DNA of 64,000 nucleotides. Source: Solicoccozyma terricola (lineage: Eukaryota; Basidiomycota; Tremellomycetes; Filobasidiales; Piskurozymaceae). Shown here one piece after another: positions 39,454 through 51,242 of the stretch. The notes beneath the pieces are model-generated. The model made no database searches. It had not been told where the DNA came from and saw only the letters and a program-made list of their open reading frames with translations. Location of the stretch: assembly GCA_001600875.1 (NCBI GenBank), contig BCLD01000019.1, positions 350,601 to 414,600 on the forward strand, in the 5' to 3' direction. The stretch's first letter is position 1; each line of letters begins with the position of its first letter. Both the position numbers and the translations under genes were made by a program.

Positions 39454-41031
39454 ATGCCGCCTCGCGTCTCGTCTAAACCTCGCCGTTCAATCAAATGTTC
39501 AGGATGTGTCAATACTTATGATCGCCAAAGCAAGCTGGACATGCATATGGTGAAAGTACATTGTGAGAGGTCCTGGAGATGTTTAGTTGACGGCGGCAAC
39601 AACACTGAATCGAATCTGTGATTGACATGATACAGCCTACAAGTCAACCCCTACCGAAAGCAAAAAGAAGGTGGTTGCCGCTGTGCCTAAAAAACAAAAA
39701 CCTCGTGAGCACGTCTCTGCGATATCATAATCTCTCGAGGAAGAGTCGCTAACACCACCCGGTTGTTACCATCCCATCCCTCAGAGCCAAAGCCAGATCT
39801 TATCGATCTGACTGACGACGTGATTGTCGAGGCTACCCCGGAGCGCTTCTCGCCTCCCTGGACATGGACACGGCTCACGAAAGCCGGAACTAATAACGAC
39901 GAAATCGACGAGTTGGCCAGTACGGACGACGAAGCTGGTCATCGCCGTCTCGGTCTAGTCGTCACTTCGCCAACGGCTTCTAGCAGTCTTGTGCAGAGCC
40001 TTCTTCCTCTGGCTATCCAACACCATCAGGAAAAACTGGAGCGTCAGAATGTTCCGCTATCGAAGGACTTGACCACTACCATCGTTGATTTATCTCCAAT
40101 CACGCAAGACAATGGTGTACAGGTTCATCATCCAAGCTCACAATATGGCTTACTATCCTCCATCCAACTCAAACACACGGATGGCACGAACTTGCACCCG
40201 GAAAGGGTCGCACTCAACTCAGCGCCGATGGCGCATCGCAAGATACCTATCAATCCTGCGGCTTTGCCAATGGCCCAATCTCGTATCTCATTTCCTGTCT
40301 CGAAGAGCAACGAACCAGGTATTAGGCCTATCAAGAAGCTCCCGAGTTTGTGGGCTCAGGCAGAGATTGATGTTGCTCGTGCGATGGATAGGGCGATGGA
40401 AAGGGCGTGTGCGGTGGTCGACGCCACTGAATTCTCGCTCGAAGTTGATCCTTCGTTGGTGCTCCAGCCGAGTGGTCCTGTCATCGCTCCTCTGGAACCC
40501 ATCAAGCAGGATGCCACGGAAAACGTCCCGCCGGGCAATGTAGCCATTGCACCCTTCGAAAGCATCCAGAAGGATGATCCCTCGTTGACCGAACAGGCGG
40601 ATAATCTCGCGCCCTTGTGTTCCATACGGCAGGAGCAGGTCAAGCCCGTAGTCGACGACGACGCGAAAAATCGACTTATCAATCATCTTACTGATGAAAA
40701 CAAGCGGCTCGTGGAGGAGAGCGGTGAATTCAAGAGAAAGGCAAACGAATCCGAACAAGCCTTGGTCGAACTCATGCAGAAAACTCATGAACTCGAGCTC
40801 AAAGGTCAGAAGATGGAGGCAGCTTATTTGAGTTCGCGCAAGAAGATCAAGTCTGTCGCCGGGAAGGAAAGTCGGTGAGTAACAGTGGCTTGTTCGAGAA
40901 TCGAGAAGCCTTCGTTGACCTCCCTCCCCGCCGAACGCTGGAACAGAGACTCCGACGATCAACATCGCAGCAAGTCCGCAAAGAAGAGGAGAAGGAACAA
41001 GAATAAAAGGGCGGGTACCGCGGCTGCCTGA
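39454..41031 (+). CDS. C2H2-like zinc-finger protein with SUMO-interaction motif
   Basis: No named family recognised. Exons 39454-39562, 39636-39704, 39785-40874 and 40947-41031 give 1353 nt, 450 aa. A single zinc-finger-like motif sits at residues 15-36 (C-x2-C ... H-x4-H, from CSGC to HMVKVH). Near residue 64 is PDLIDLTDDVIVE, a hydrophobic core followed by acidic residues, the standard SUMO-interaction motif shape. Then come a SPPWTW segment, a long Pro/Ser/Thr-rich region, a predicted coiled coil (near residues 350-410: ENKRLVEESGEFKRKANESE) and a Lys/Arg-rich nuclear-type tail (KSAKKRRRNKNKR). A SUMO-directed nuclear adaptor or ubiquitin-ligase partner is possible, but this is inference from motifs only. 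It has a clear TATA box, unlike most neighbours. Confidence 0.75.
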
Positions 41032-41059
41032 GCCAGTACTAGTATCGCTGCTGGCTGGT

Positions 41060-42013
41060 TTGGGGAATTGGGTCGTGTTTCAGATATTAGGGTCTGCAAA
41101 TGATATGATTGTCGTGATCTTGTTTCCTCCCTCTTTCTCTCCATCTCTCTTTGTTGCCAGCGCAGTTAGTCCTGCTGGTCCTCGCCAACTTACTACTCTT
41201 TGTCACAGCGGCTCGAGCTACCACCTCCGTCCGCCTTCAACGCCGGAACGAGAGACAGGACAAGTTGTTAAACCCATCAATGTCTTCCCAAGTCACACCC
41301 CTCCGACCAGTGAGGCAATCAAGCGGTCAAGCATGCCACCAACAAGGGTACCCAGCGGGCGGCCTTCCATAGGGGAGTTTGGTCAAATCGTGGGACCCAG
41401 GCCGTCTTTGGCGAGTTCCGCGATCGCGAAGAGCGCACCCAACATTCGTGCATACGGCACTCTTTCCCAATCGATGGGACCGCCTGGGAGAGTTAGAAGC
41501 ATCGCCGGGTACATTGACCGGGAGGTGAGTGAAATCTGCTCAACAGCGAGGCATAAGTTGACCCCAATTGATCCGCCACTTCACAGGCTTCTCACCATTC
41601 TGACCGAGAGGCAAGAGACGCCCAACATTCACCATGCCGCTGTGCGGCATGTACAAGACTTGGGGCTCCGTGAGTAGCCCTCTGCAACACATGGACGAAA
41701 TGCTGACGATGTGGTGGTCATCTTCAGCCGCCCTTTACCTCGACCGGACATGCAGAAACCCCGTCACAGCTCATTGCCACCTGCACCACCCGCACCTCAT
41801 GGTCGATCGTGGAATTCACACCGAGGCGACCTCCTGCTGGAGCGAGCCGGACAGTTGTACTCCAAAGCAGATAGCAGGATGATCTCAATTATGACTGTCG
41901 ATTGTTATTTCATAGTTGTTTCGTCAAGGCCTACAAAAAATTACGCGCTTCTCGATCAAATGTCGCAGACAAAAATTTCCCGGTTGTACAACTCTTCGAA
42001 TATTTTCCCATAG
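41060..42013 (+). CDS. hypothetical protein with Cys cluster
   Basis: Not recognised. A frame open from 41060 continues through Ser/Pro-rich sequence (GRPSIGEFGQIVGPRPSL, residues about 100-117). It reaches a donor at 41525 (GAG|GTGAGT), an exon 41587-41669 with the cluster CRCAAC, and a further exon from 41730 ending at 42013. The joins keep the frame. The 5' end is doubtful: TTTGTTGCCAG at 41150-41160 looks like a 3' splice site, so the true first exon may lie upstream and the ATG at 41060 may not be used. It converges on the CWC21 gene with 14 bases between stops. No homologous family could be named. Confidence 0.4.
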
Positions 42014-42027
42014 CTTTACAAGCCACT

Positions 42028-44301
42028 TCATCGCCTAGGTGGAGTAACACTGACCCTTCTCCTTGGTGGAGGACTCCTTGAACCGCTGTCGTCCGAGTTC
42101 GTTGGTGATCTTGCGCGACGACGTGGGGGTGACCTCGACCTGGATGGCGATCGAGAGTCGACGGAATACGATCTCGCTCTTCTTGGTGGTGATGAGTCCT
42201 CGCGTGCTCGCTTACGTGGAGGCGGAGAGAGGTCGTCATCAGCTTGACGTCGAGATGGTGGAGAAGGTGAACGAGAGTCCGGTCGTGAGCGTTTGAGTGG
42301 AGGAGTTACGCTACGAGCTGCGGCTGAACGTCGGGGTGAGGGAGAGCGGGATGAGGAGGGACTGCGGGTACGTGGTCGTCCGCGAGGTGCGTTATGACGA
42401 CCACCGCGAGGTGGAGAAGGGGAATCACGTCGACGACGTGGTGGTGGCGGTGAAGGCGAGCGACGCGTAGGAGGCGGGACCATGGCCATTCTCGATGGAT
42501 GGATAGGGAGGCGTGCCGCAGCCGGCGCTCGACGAACAGGCGACCTAGATCTCGAGCGGGAGCGCGACTCGGATGTATCACGTCGACGAGGAGCGGGAGA
42601 TGGTGATCGACGAGACGAACGCGGTGGTGGGCTCACATCACGCCTTGAACGTGGAGGTGGTGATACGTCACGACGAGAGCGAGGTGGTGGTGGTGATGGC
42701 GGCGATGCATCACGCGGTGGAGAAAGAGTTCGACCTTCCTTAACAGCCTTCTCCTGCTCGAGTTTGCTATAGTATTGGAGCGTGAGAGGGGGTCAGGACT
42801 AGGGATGAGAATGGAAGGGAGACCCAACACTTACCGATAATACTCCTCGCGTCTCCGCTTCCTCTCGGCTTCCTTGAACTCTTCATCCTTGCGCTTTGCT
42901 TCCTAAAAACGAGCGAAAAAAAAAACCCCCCCACTATCAATACCTTACACAGGCTGACGATCCAACTCCTCCCAGCGGGTCAAACTCACTCTCTCCCTCT
43001 CTGCATCTTTCTCCGCTTTCTGCTTGACCATCAATTCCCTCTGTTCAGCTCTCTCCGCCGCCTCCACTCCAGTCTTACTGAATGCTTTCCCTTCAACATG
43101 ACCTGCTCCAATACCCATCGCGCGTCCCATCTTACTCATCTCATCTTGCTTTGCAGCTGCTAATGCGTGAGAATCGTGTGATTTAAGCGCACGGATGGAA
43201 GCTTTGTTGGTTGAACCGAAGAGAGCGGTGTTTGGGGTTGATGGGAGAGCGGTGATGAGACGGGTTCGGAGTGCGGAAATGCGAGTTTCGATTTCGTCTT
43301 CGTCGATGCTATAGCACGAGCAATAGGAATTTATTCCGATGTGTTAGTGGGGGGATAAAGAACAAGAGCAAGGTTGGTAGACAGGGAAACGAATACGAGA
43401 CGGAAGACCGGGGGGGGGGGGGGGGTAGGGTGGGGGGGGGAAGAAAAAGAAAAATAATGTAGAAACGCGCTCGACACCCCCTACTCCACGATAAGAAATC
43501 ATCAAACTCCATCGAATCCTACACCTCTAAAGGAGGTCATGAACCCAACAAAGCAACTTGACGAAATCACTGCCATAAAAAAGGCAGCTGAAAAAGAAGA
43601 TAGGGGGCTCTAACGGCGGCTTCCGTGATTACCCTCTTTTAAAAGAGGGATTGATATTCGCTGGTGACCGGATCGCCCACTGCACTCATGGTGTAGGAGT
43701 GGTGGGTACTGTCTATTTGGGCCGCGGTTTGGTATGTGATGATGATGGGGTGGGGAAAGATGGAGGCGTGGGGAAAGAGGGAGGTATGAGGAAAGAGGGA
43801 GGTTTGGGAAAAGAGAGAGGAATGACGAAACAGAGTATGAGAGTGAAACAGAAAAGAAAAGAGAAAAAGAAAAGGAAAAAAAAAGAGGAAAAAACCGGTC
43901 GAAAAAAACCTCGGAAAAAAAAAAAAGACACAACACTCACCCTTCATCCTCCAATTGTTCCCTCAACTCGAAACATTTCACTTCGACCTTTCTCTTCCTC
44001 TCATGCTCGAGGATGCTTTGATCTGGGACTCGATGAACAGGAGGTCCCATGTCATTCGCAAAGTCTGACGAGGAGCCATACCGTGATCCATTAGGACCAG
44101 GTGCGCGACCCTCTCGTAGATGGGAGAGGTTACGCTGGATGTACCCGGACGTGCCGCTGAGGACGGGATGGGGAGGGAGTGGGAGGGGAGGGGGAGTGGG
44201 AAGGCGGTACAGCGTGAGATGGGAGATGGATGGATGTCGATACGACTGTAGCACACTCACGTTCCTCTAGGTGTTTCCACACCGATGCCGTTGTAAGGCA
44301 T
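42028..44301 (-). CDS. CWC21: CWC21/SRRM2-type splicing factor
   Basis: Spliceosome protein that contacts Prp8/Snu114 near the catalytic centre; human SRRM2 is the related large RS protein. From ATG 44301 the start reads MPYNGIGVETPRGTGTSGYI, then QRNLS, the Cwc21 N-terminal signature. The first intron splits TPRGT|GTSG with GTGAGT...TCAG. The cwf21 domain continues (EHERKRKVEVKCFELREQL near 43990, then EDEIETRISALR). A charged coiled coil follows (EEFKEAERKRREEYYRYY) and a C-terminal RS domain of about 230 residues with many SPSP, SPPP and RRxS motifs. This is larger than yeast Cwc21 (135 aa) and closer to the SRRM2 layout. Introns include strong poly-C/G runs (near 42928 and 43412-43440). 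Confidence 0.9.
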
Positions 44302-44651
44302 GTTGGTGGTGATATTTGTGTTCGCTGAAGAGAAGGATGAAGTGAAAAGCGAGCTGGCCACTTTTTCGACTAGGGGACGTGGATTCGAGAAAGTGGCGAA
44401 AACGGGGGAGAGAGCTGGGAAATGACGTGTTTTTGGGGAAACCCGGGGGGGGGGGGGGGGGGAAAAAGGGGGGAGAGGAGAATGACGTGTGTTTCTGGCG
44501 CGCGAGAAAGGGGAGGGGTTAGCGGGCACAGTAGCCAAGGGAATGACGTGTCGCGGGGGAACCACGGCACAGGGTGTCACCAGCCAGCGATCCTCCAGTG
44601 AGCAACACTCCCCCTACCAGCTCACATCCCTCATTGCTCGCTCACACTTCA
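44302..44651. promoter_or_regulatory. divergent promoter, CWC21 / SND2
   Basis: 350 bases between divergent starts, containing a poly-G run (44444-44461) and three copies of GAATGACGTG/AAATGACGTG (near 44420, 44481 and 44540). The repeated ATGACGTG matches an ATF/CREB half-site-like motif. No TATA box is seen. Confidence 0.5.
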
Positions 44652-45643
44652 ATGGCAAGTCCCGCTCTCACTCCTCCCATACCATCCCGATACACCCTCT
44701 CACACCCTCCCACACCCACATCACATCTCCATCTCACAGGCCAACGCAGCCACAAAACGCATCGCAGGCCAGAACGAGCAGTACCTCAAGAACCTTCGAA
44801 TAGGTCTTGTGCTATCCAATGTGAGAATCACCAGCTACCCGACATCCCACCCTCCTCGCTGTCCCATCTCGTAACCCAATCCAATGCACCAATCTAACCC
44901 TCCCCATCATCCCCACTTCCAGCTCGTAACATGGCTTCTCCGCATTACATTCCGTAGACCTATCATCCCATCCCTTGGTCCTCTCCTCATCTATATCCTC
45001 ACACTCGCACTCACCGTCGCGATCTACAACCACTTTGCGTCCATAGGCACACCTAGGAAAGATGCAAAAGGTGCATTGGTAAGAAGTGGTGATGATTTAG
45101 GAGCAGGTGGGATCGTTGAATGGGGTTGGGATCTGTGAGTTAGAGGAGCCTATTTCCCAACGGTTTTCACAACTTTCGTTTTCGAATACTCACTTGGGAG
45201 AATTAAACGTTTTTTGGTGCGATTTAACGCCCCCCCCCCCCCTCCCCCCCTTCTCAGCGTATACATCACTTGGATTTGTAGCGTAGGAAGTGCTATTCTC
45301 GGTAACAAAATCTGGTATCTATACCTAATAGTACGTCTCTTCCCACCATGCGGCATCACTCCAGGCCCCCGCCCCCCCACCCCCACCACTGACGTCGTTA
45401 CCCATCCACTAGGTCCCCGTATTCGGAGCATATAAACTCTACTCTTTCATAGCACCATTCATCTTTGGTCGTAATGGATCATCCACTGCTCAGTCAACCG
45501 CAATACCAGCTGGTGGCGCTGGAACAGGAACAGGAACAGCAACAGGACAAGACGGTGAAGAGCTTAGTAAACGACAAGCAAAATTGAAAGCTAGAGCGGA
45601 AAAAGGTGATAAGAGGGTACAGCAGACGCAAAGGAAACGATGA
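44652..45643 (+). CDS. SND2: TMEM208/SND2, SRP-independent ER targeting
   Basis: ER membrane protein of the SND pathway for inserting membrane proteins without SRP. Exons 44652-44654, 44740-44820, 44923-45134, 45258-45330 and 45413-45643 give 600 nt, 199 aa. Exon 1 is the bare ATG, joined by a GC-AG intron (GCAAGT...CACAG) to ANAATKRIAGQNEQYLKNLR, the family N-terminus. Membrane segments: LVTWLLRITFRRP, then LGPLLIYILTLALTVAIYN, and VYITWICSVGSAILGNKIWY with YLYLIVPVFGAYKLYSFI. The tail is Gly/Thr then basic, matching the RQRRQERRQxK-type end of TMEM208. Length agrees with yeast and animal members (about 175-197 aa). Without the GC donor, the ATG frame would read through low-complexity sequence to a stop. 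Confidence 0.87.
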
Positions 45644-45769
45644 ATGTAAAAAAGAACGCGAAAAAGGGTGATTGGGAACTTTTTTGTTCAACGAAAAACG
45701 CCACGTATCGATGCATATTTCATATGAAAAGGTCGAATTACCATAACACCGGAACATCAAGTGTCCTTA

Positions 45770-47319
45770 TCAAGCGGCTACCATCGCATTAGCTTTCAAT
45801 CCCTCCTTTTCTCGGATATTCATCTCCATTCCCATCTTCCTCAACCTTTCCTTCTCCTCCTCCATCATCACGCTCTGAAATTTCAACCTATCCGGTACCA
45901 CCCTTTCCCTCTCACACGTAGGTTTAAACTCTATACCAGTCTCTTTCGTACCTCCAAGTGATAAAATCGTCTTCATCTCAACCAGAGAGTATTCCGAATC
46001 TGTACGATGGAAATTGAAGGGTGAGAGGAGCGATACGGGAGGGTTGGTTATGATACGCGGAATGCGGAGGTTATTATGGGAGGCAGAGTGTAACATGAGT
46101 GGATGCATGAGAATCACCTGAGAAAAAGATAAGGAAAAAAAGTTCTTCCTATTCAGTATCTCCAGACTCGCCCCCTTTCCATCTAATCAGATTGAAAAGG
46201 AAAACTCACATCTCCAATCTCCCCAGTTAATTCCACAAATTCATCACACTTGTTGATCAATTCCTTGAAATCGAATCCAAGACCACGTTCATTTGCGTGT
46301 TTACCAGGCAAGATACCTTCCGGATGATCAGCAAGGAAACGAGCAACGTGACCTATACCATCGGGCGCTATCATCGTACCGCCTCCTCGTTTAACGATGC
46401 GGGAGAATAGCGGGATAACAAGCTGAGAGCGGTAAGGAAATGTCAGGGGTAAGTGATTTAAGTCGGGTTAGGGTGTGCGGAGGCTTTACCAATCCTTGTT
46501 CTGGGCTATCGAGGAACTGTAAGGCGAAGAAGACTGATGTCAAGGTAGGGAATTTACACAGATATCAAGTGAGAATCCTCACATGACGGAAGAACTGAAA
46601 GGTGGGAGTGCCAAGTTAGTGACGAGTCCGTTAGGGAGGTATCTGGGAACAGACAGACTCACATCACCATCAACATGCCAGTTCTGAAGATCTCGAGGAT
46701 GAGGTGGATCTTGTGTCAGATACTCTGGCTTGCCGAGATTAACGATGAGTGCGTCGCTTGAAGAGCCAAGCCGCAATCGTAAGTGGTGAGACCTCATGAA
46801 CAGAGTATGGTCATCGACTTACTTCCAGTTAGTGTGAATAGGATCCACTCGATCTTCGCCACCCTGAAATCGAGATGACAACAAATTACCTGATCGGCAT
46901 GCCATTAAATCATGACCGGAACAGCATCACTTACTAGCAGCTCGCACATGGCTCCCCACGCAAGAGGAGAGAATGTCTGCACCGGTTCTAGACGATGATC
47001 TGCGGATATGACAAGAGATGATCAGAGGCGAGGGATCAGGAGTGACAGGAAGGTTCTTCGGCACCTACGAGGCATGTTGATTCTCTCCTTGTTCCATGTC
47101 GACGGGTCATTCTTATCCATTCCCAATCGAATCCATACATCCTGCGTGAATTTCTGCACTTTCTCCTCTGTAAACGCATTGCTCAAACGAAGCCAACCAT
47201 GTTGAAGAAAGTGCTCGACATGTTCGTCTACCAGCAGTGCGAGGGGTCTCAGTATATTCCTCGGGACTCTTATAACAGCCCAAGGTCAACCTACCGCTGA
47301 GATACTTATAGCCAGTCAT
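45770..47319 (-). CDS. phytanoyl-CoA-dioxygenase-like 2OG/Fe(II) oxygenase
   Basis: Non-haem iron oxygenase of the PhyH-like superfamily; substrate unknown. From ATG 47319 (MTGYKYLSG) the next exon reads DEHVEHFLQHGWLRLSNAF, a common PhyH start (xHFxxxGxxxL). The iron-binding H-x-D is WHVDGD (near 46660), and the distal His and 2OG-binding Arg are in LMHPLMLHSASHNNLRIPR (near 46060-46110), preceded by FVELTGEIGDV. A GGGTMIAPDG segment lies between. There are about six exons. No signal peptide or peroxisomal tail is seen (end ...KANAMVAA). An open frame extends upstream of the chosen ATG, so a longer N-terminus is possible. Confidence 0.78.
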
Positions 47320-47655
47320 GCCTAGTTCAATTGTCTGGAGTTTCACGAAGCGCCTAGAAGATGATGTGGAGGTCTGGGGCAGCGAGTTGTGGTAGGTTTT
47401 CGCGGACACCTCGTCGAACATATATATCAACCACCCACTCCAGACACCAGCAGTGCTGCCATCGCCGACCCTGACAAACATCATGGACGTCTCCGAAAGC
47501 CGGTGATGTCCTCCATAGCAATCAGATGACATTCCAGCACCGGCCCATTCTCCCAGAATTGTGGCGGGAATTATCCGAGGCACCAAAGTGGAGGTGGACA
47601 GGAACCATATACATCCACATTTCTCCAAGTACAAGTTTATATCACGAGCCAGCCC
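47320..47655. other. intergenic between GH3 and PhyH-like genes
   Basis: The genes are in tandem on the minus strand; the 336 bases hold the GH3 3' flank and the promoter of the oxygenase. The stretch is partly open in the oxygenase frame but shows no domain. Confidence 0.45.
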
Positions 47656-50600
47656 TCACAGTCCCAACCAGGTCATCGTCTTCCCCAGCTTCACGCTCTG
47701 CTTCAACGGCAGGTCCACAGACGATGTTCCCACAGACACCACGTACTCGGCCCTTTCTGCGATCCACCAGTTTCGCCTCTCGTCAAAGTATCGAAGAGCG
47801 TCCCTGTCCAGCTTGACACTGACGGTCTCCTTCTTGCCAGGAGCAAGATGAACCTTGGTGAACCCTCGCAGCTCCTTGACAGGGGTGGCCTGCGTACTAC
47901 TTGGGTTCGACACATAGACCTGCACGACTTCACTTCCTGCAATAGACCCAGTGTTCTCGACGGTAACCTTGACCTCAAATTCACCTTCGTACGAGATCGT
48001 CGAGACGGAGAGATCCGAGAGCTTGAAGGTAGTGTAGGAAAGACCGTGACCAAAGGGGAACAAGGGCTTGATGCCGGATTTGTCGAAGAAACGGTAGCCG
48101 ACATAGATACTCTGCAATAAGTTTATGAATCGTTAGCCCAACCTCCGAAATCTGTCATCAGCCGTGAAAATACTCACTTCATTATAAAGGGTCTTGCCCG
48201 GGGTGTCAGAAGTGATACCGAAACAAAGGTCGGATGGAGAGTCCTCCAAGCGTTTCCTGGTGGGATGATGAGCACGTCAGCATTTAAAGAGGATTGAGTA
48301 TATCAGACGACTACTGACGGGAAGGTAAGAGGCAGTTTACTAGATGGATTGACCTTGCCGAAGAGCACGTCTGCGAGGGCATTACCAAGGTCGTTGCCGC
48401 CATAGAAAGCCTATAAAGAAAATCAAATTAGTCCTCGGTTAGATCATCCACTAGATCTTCCACGTCGTGCCGCCCACTCACCTGAACCAAAGTCGGGGCT
48501 TCATCGACCCATGGCATTGCCACGGGAGTACCGGTTTGATTGACGATAATTGTCTTGGGGTTGGCCTTGAGGACGGCGGATACCAGCTTGTTCGAGCTAC
48601 CCGGCAGGCTGTGACAGGTGATCAACGGTCAGCTATGGCCCACTGCTCCGCTTAAACCGATGGTAGTGATACTCACTCCATGTGCTTACGGTCGTACCCT
48701 TCCGACTCGAAGCTGTGGATCAAGAGACCGACGGACTGTAAGGGTCTTTCCAAGCTCAACAGTACTCCTACACTCACTCCTCGTTGAGACCGACCACAAC
48801 GACAGCAACGTCAGATGCCTTTGCAACAGCGACAGCTTCCGAAATGGCTTTGTCTTCGTCGATAAGGGGTAAAGCGCCGACACGAAGGGCGCCCGCCGTC
48901 TTGAAGGGACTGCCTCGAAGATCCACACGGGGCGAACATCGCACCTCCACTGAGTATTTCTTGCCCTTTTGCAAACCTCTCACGACACCCCGTCGTTCGG
49001 TTGATCCCATACCGAACCACAACTCTCCAGGACACCAAAGGCTGCTGTTGTTGACCACGAGCTTGCCATCGACGAACAAGTTGGCGGAACCGACGGAGCC
49101 GAGAGCAAATTCCCAGTCGCCATCGGTGTCAGCTGTGAAAGTGGAAGTGAACTGTAAGATCGATGCAGTGTGAGTTGCCTATACGGAAGGGGGATGGACT
49201 GTGCCTAAGTTGACTACTTACACGAATGTAGGGACTTCCTTCGCTGACGTGCTGTGGCAAGCCGTCCATGAAGAACGCGTTCATGCTATTTGCCGGCGTA
49301 GTGTAAGCGGGCTCGGATTCAGCCTGAATGCCGGCCTTTTCTTCATCCCAAACAGCAGGTGGTTCACCGAGCCAGAACTCGAGGAACCCGACATCCCTCT
49401 CACCGCCTTTAGTACCTTCCGGCATGGAACACAGCTTGGTCGCTGGTGGGAGATAGAGATACGACGAAGAACCGACGGCGAACTCGACTTTGGCGCCCAG
49501 CTCCTTGGCAGCTGTCTGAATCCCCTCAAGAGGAGTGACTGTGTAACTGGACAGGAGGGAAGCCGAACCACCGCCGGACGTAACGGCGACTCGAGCATTG
49601 CTACCGATGACTGCAATCTTCTTGACGCCTTTTTGAATCGGTAGGACAGACTGTTCATTTTTGAGAAGGACGATTGCGTTTTGGGCGGCCTTTCGGAGGA
49701 GAGAACGTAGCTCAGGAGTGTCGACAAAGGTCTCCTTCTTTCCAAAGGGGATACCGGACGCCTTGGCGTACTTGACGAGACCGAGGACCTGCAGGAAAGA
49801 TGGGAGCAATCAGCGATAGGGGCAGGGTTTGAGAGCCGACTATAAAGCTCACCTTGCGGACCCTCTCATCAATATCCCACATGAAGAGCTTACCAGCCTG
49901 CATCTGCCTCGAGATCTGTTGACCACGGAAGACCGGAGGGCCGGGCATCTCCAAATCCAATCCAGCCTTGATCGAAGTATCGCACGAGTAGACTCCCGTC
50001 CAATCGGACATGATCATGCCCTCAAACCCCCATTCCTCTCGCAAGATATCGTTCAATAGCTCCTTGTTCTCCGACACATGCGTACCGTTGACCTTGTTGT
50101 AACCAGACATGTAGCATTCGGGCTTGGAGAGCTTCTGGGCGATGCGGAATGGCTCGAGGTAGATTTCACGAAGAGCTCGGACAGGGATGATACTGTCATT
50201 AGCGAATCGCTCGAATTCCTGTTCATTGCCGACGTAGTGCTTGACGGTTGCAGCGACTTTTTGACCTTGAACACCTTGCACATATGCTGCTGCCAAATGA
50301 CCGCTCAAGTTGGGATCTTCGCTGAAGCTTTCAAATCCACGACCACCAAGAGGACTTCGTTGGATGTTCATGGTTGGACCGAGCAGGACATGGGCACCCT
50401 TGTGGTGGCATTCTTGACCAAGCATGTCACCTACCTCGCGCGCGAGATTGACATCGAACGAAGAACCGAGACCGGTACCGCATGGGAAGCAGGCGGCGGG
50501 AGTGCCATTAAAGAACTGGTTGCCTGTAGGGGAGTGCAGAGGATTTAGCTTTGATAATGCAATGGGGAATGCACAGCAGGCAATCTCACCTCGGACTCCG

Positions 50601-50898
50601 TTCGGTCCATCACTCATTCGCACAGATGGAATGCCCTTTGCTGGGACGTCAGCGGTATGCCAAAAGTCCTGCGGAGAACAGGGTGTAGTGATAAGCATAG
50701 TATCAACCGCAATATTCTACCGAACGAGTCACTTACCTTGCCAGCAAGGAGAGAGATCTTCTCGGCCTATCGAACGAGGTGGCGAAGGATTCAGGGGATA
50801 AGCAGGAGCTCGTGCCGGCGCGCGACTGACTCCCTGTGCCCACTCACCAAAGAGAGGGACTGAAGGACAGCCTCGACATCGAAATCTTCACCGGCCAT
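47656..50898 (-). CDS. GH3 beta-glucosidase with PA14 insert
   Basis: Hydrolyses beta-linked glucosides. From ATG 50898 ([15 protein letters not shown]) the GH3 N-domain includes [20 protein letters not shown], then GPNGVRG and [12 protein letters not shown], and later [12 protein letters not shown]. The nucleophile segment is [11 protein letters not shown] (catalytic Asp in SDW, near 50010). The C-domain begins at NAIVLLKNE (near 49670). A PA14-like insert ([20 protein letters not shown], near 49050-49130) is typical of fungal/plant-type beta-glucosidases. It is followed by [17 protein letters not shown], which requires acceptor CCACAG|CTTCGAG near 48714. A fibronectin-III-like end holds [15 protein letters not shown] and [13 protein letters not shown]. 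No signal peptide is seen, so it is probably intracellular. About ten introns. Confidence 0.92.
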
Positions 50899-51242
50899 GA
50901 TGGGATGTGAGTTCAGGTAGGAAGCTGAGGACTGGGGTGGTGTGTGCACAGAAACGGAGTTGTCCTGCGAGTCGCCAGATTGCTGGGACTTATATACCAG
51001 CGAGTTCCCGGCCTGCCTTGCGCGGCGAAACCTGTTTGTGGGGAATCTCTTCGGCGGAGTTGCTGGCCGGATCAATTAGTTCTTTACACCGACGCGGCGA
51101 AACTTGGATACCCACCGCCATGTGGAGGGCATGTACGTACCAAATCTGGCCGAGCATCGTGATTTCATCGGACAAGACCTAACATACAAGGACACAAGGC
51201 GCACACACAAGATTCTCCGCTCGATACAAGCCTCCACAATTC
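50899..51242. other. intergenic, GH3 promoter and beta-adaptin 3' end
   Basis: 344 bases between tandem minus-strand genes. On the minus strand a 61-codon frame (50990-51175) is preceded by a good acceptor (TGTTAG|GTCTTG), so it could be an extra final exon of the beta-adaptin gene; support is weak. Confidence 0.35.

Noticed and set aside
39017..39454. 145-codon plus-strand frame
   Set aside because: It runs through the TATA box and leader of the zinc-finger gene and lacks any recognisable feature.
42482..42772. Arg/Gly-rich plus-strand frame
   Set aside because: Antisense shadow of the CWC21 RS domain.
48714..48790. Acceptor CTTACAG directly before TCCGTCGG in the GH3 gene
   Set aside because: It breaks the frame; the next AG (ATCCACAG) gives the conserved NEDFESEGYD block.
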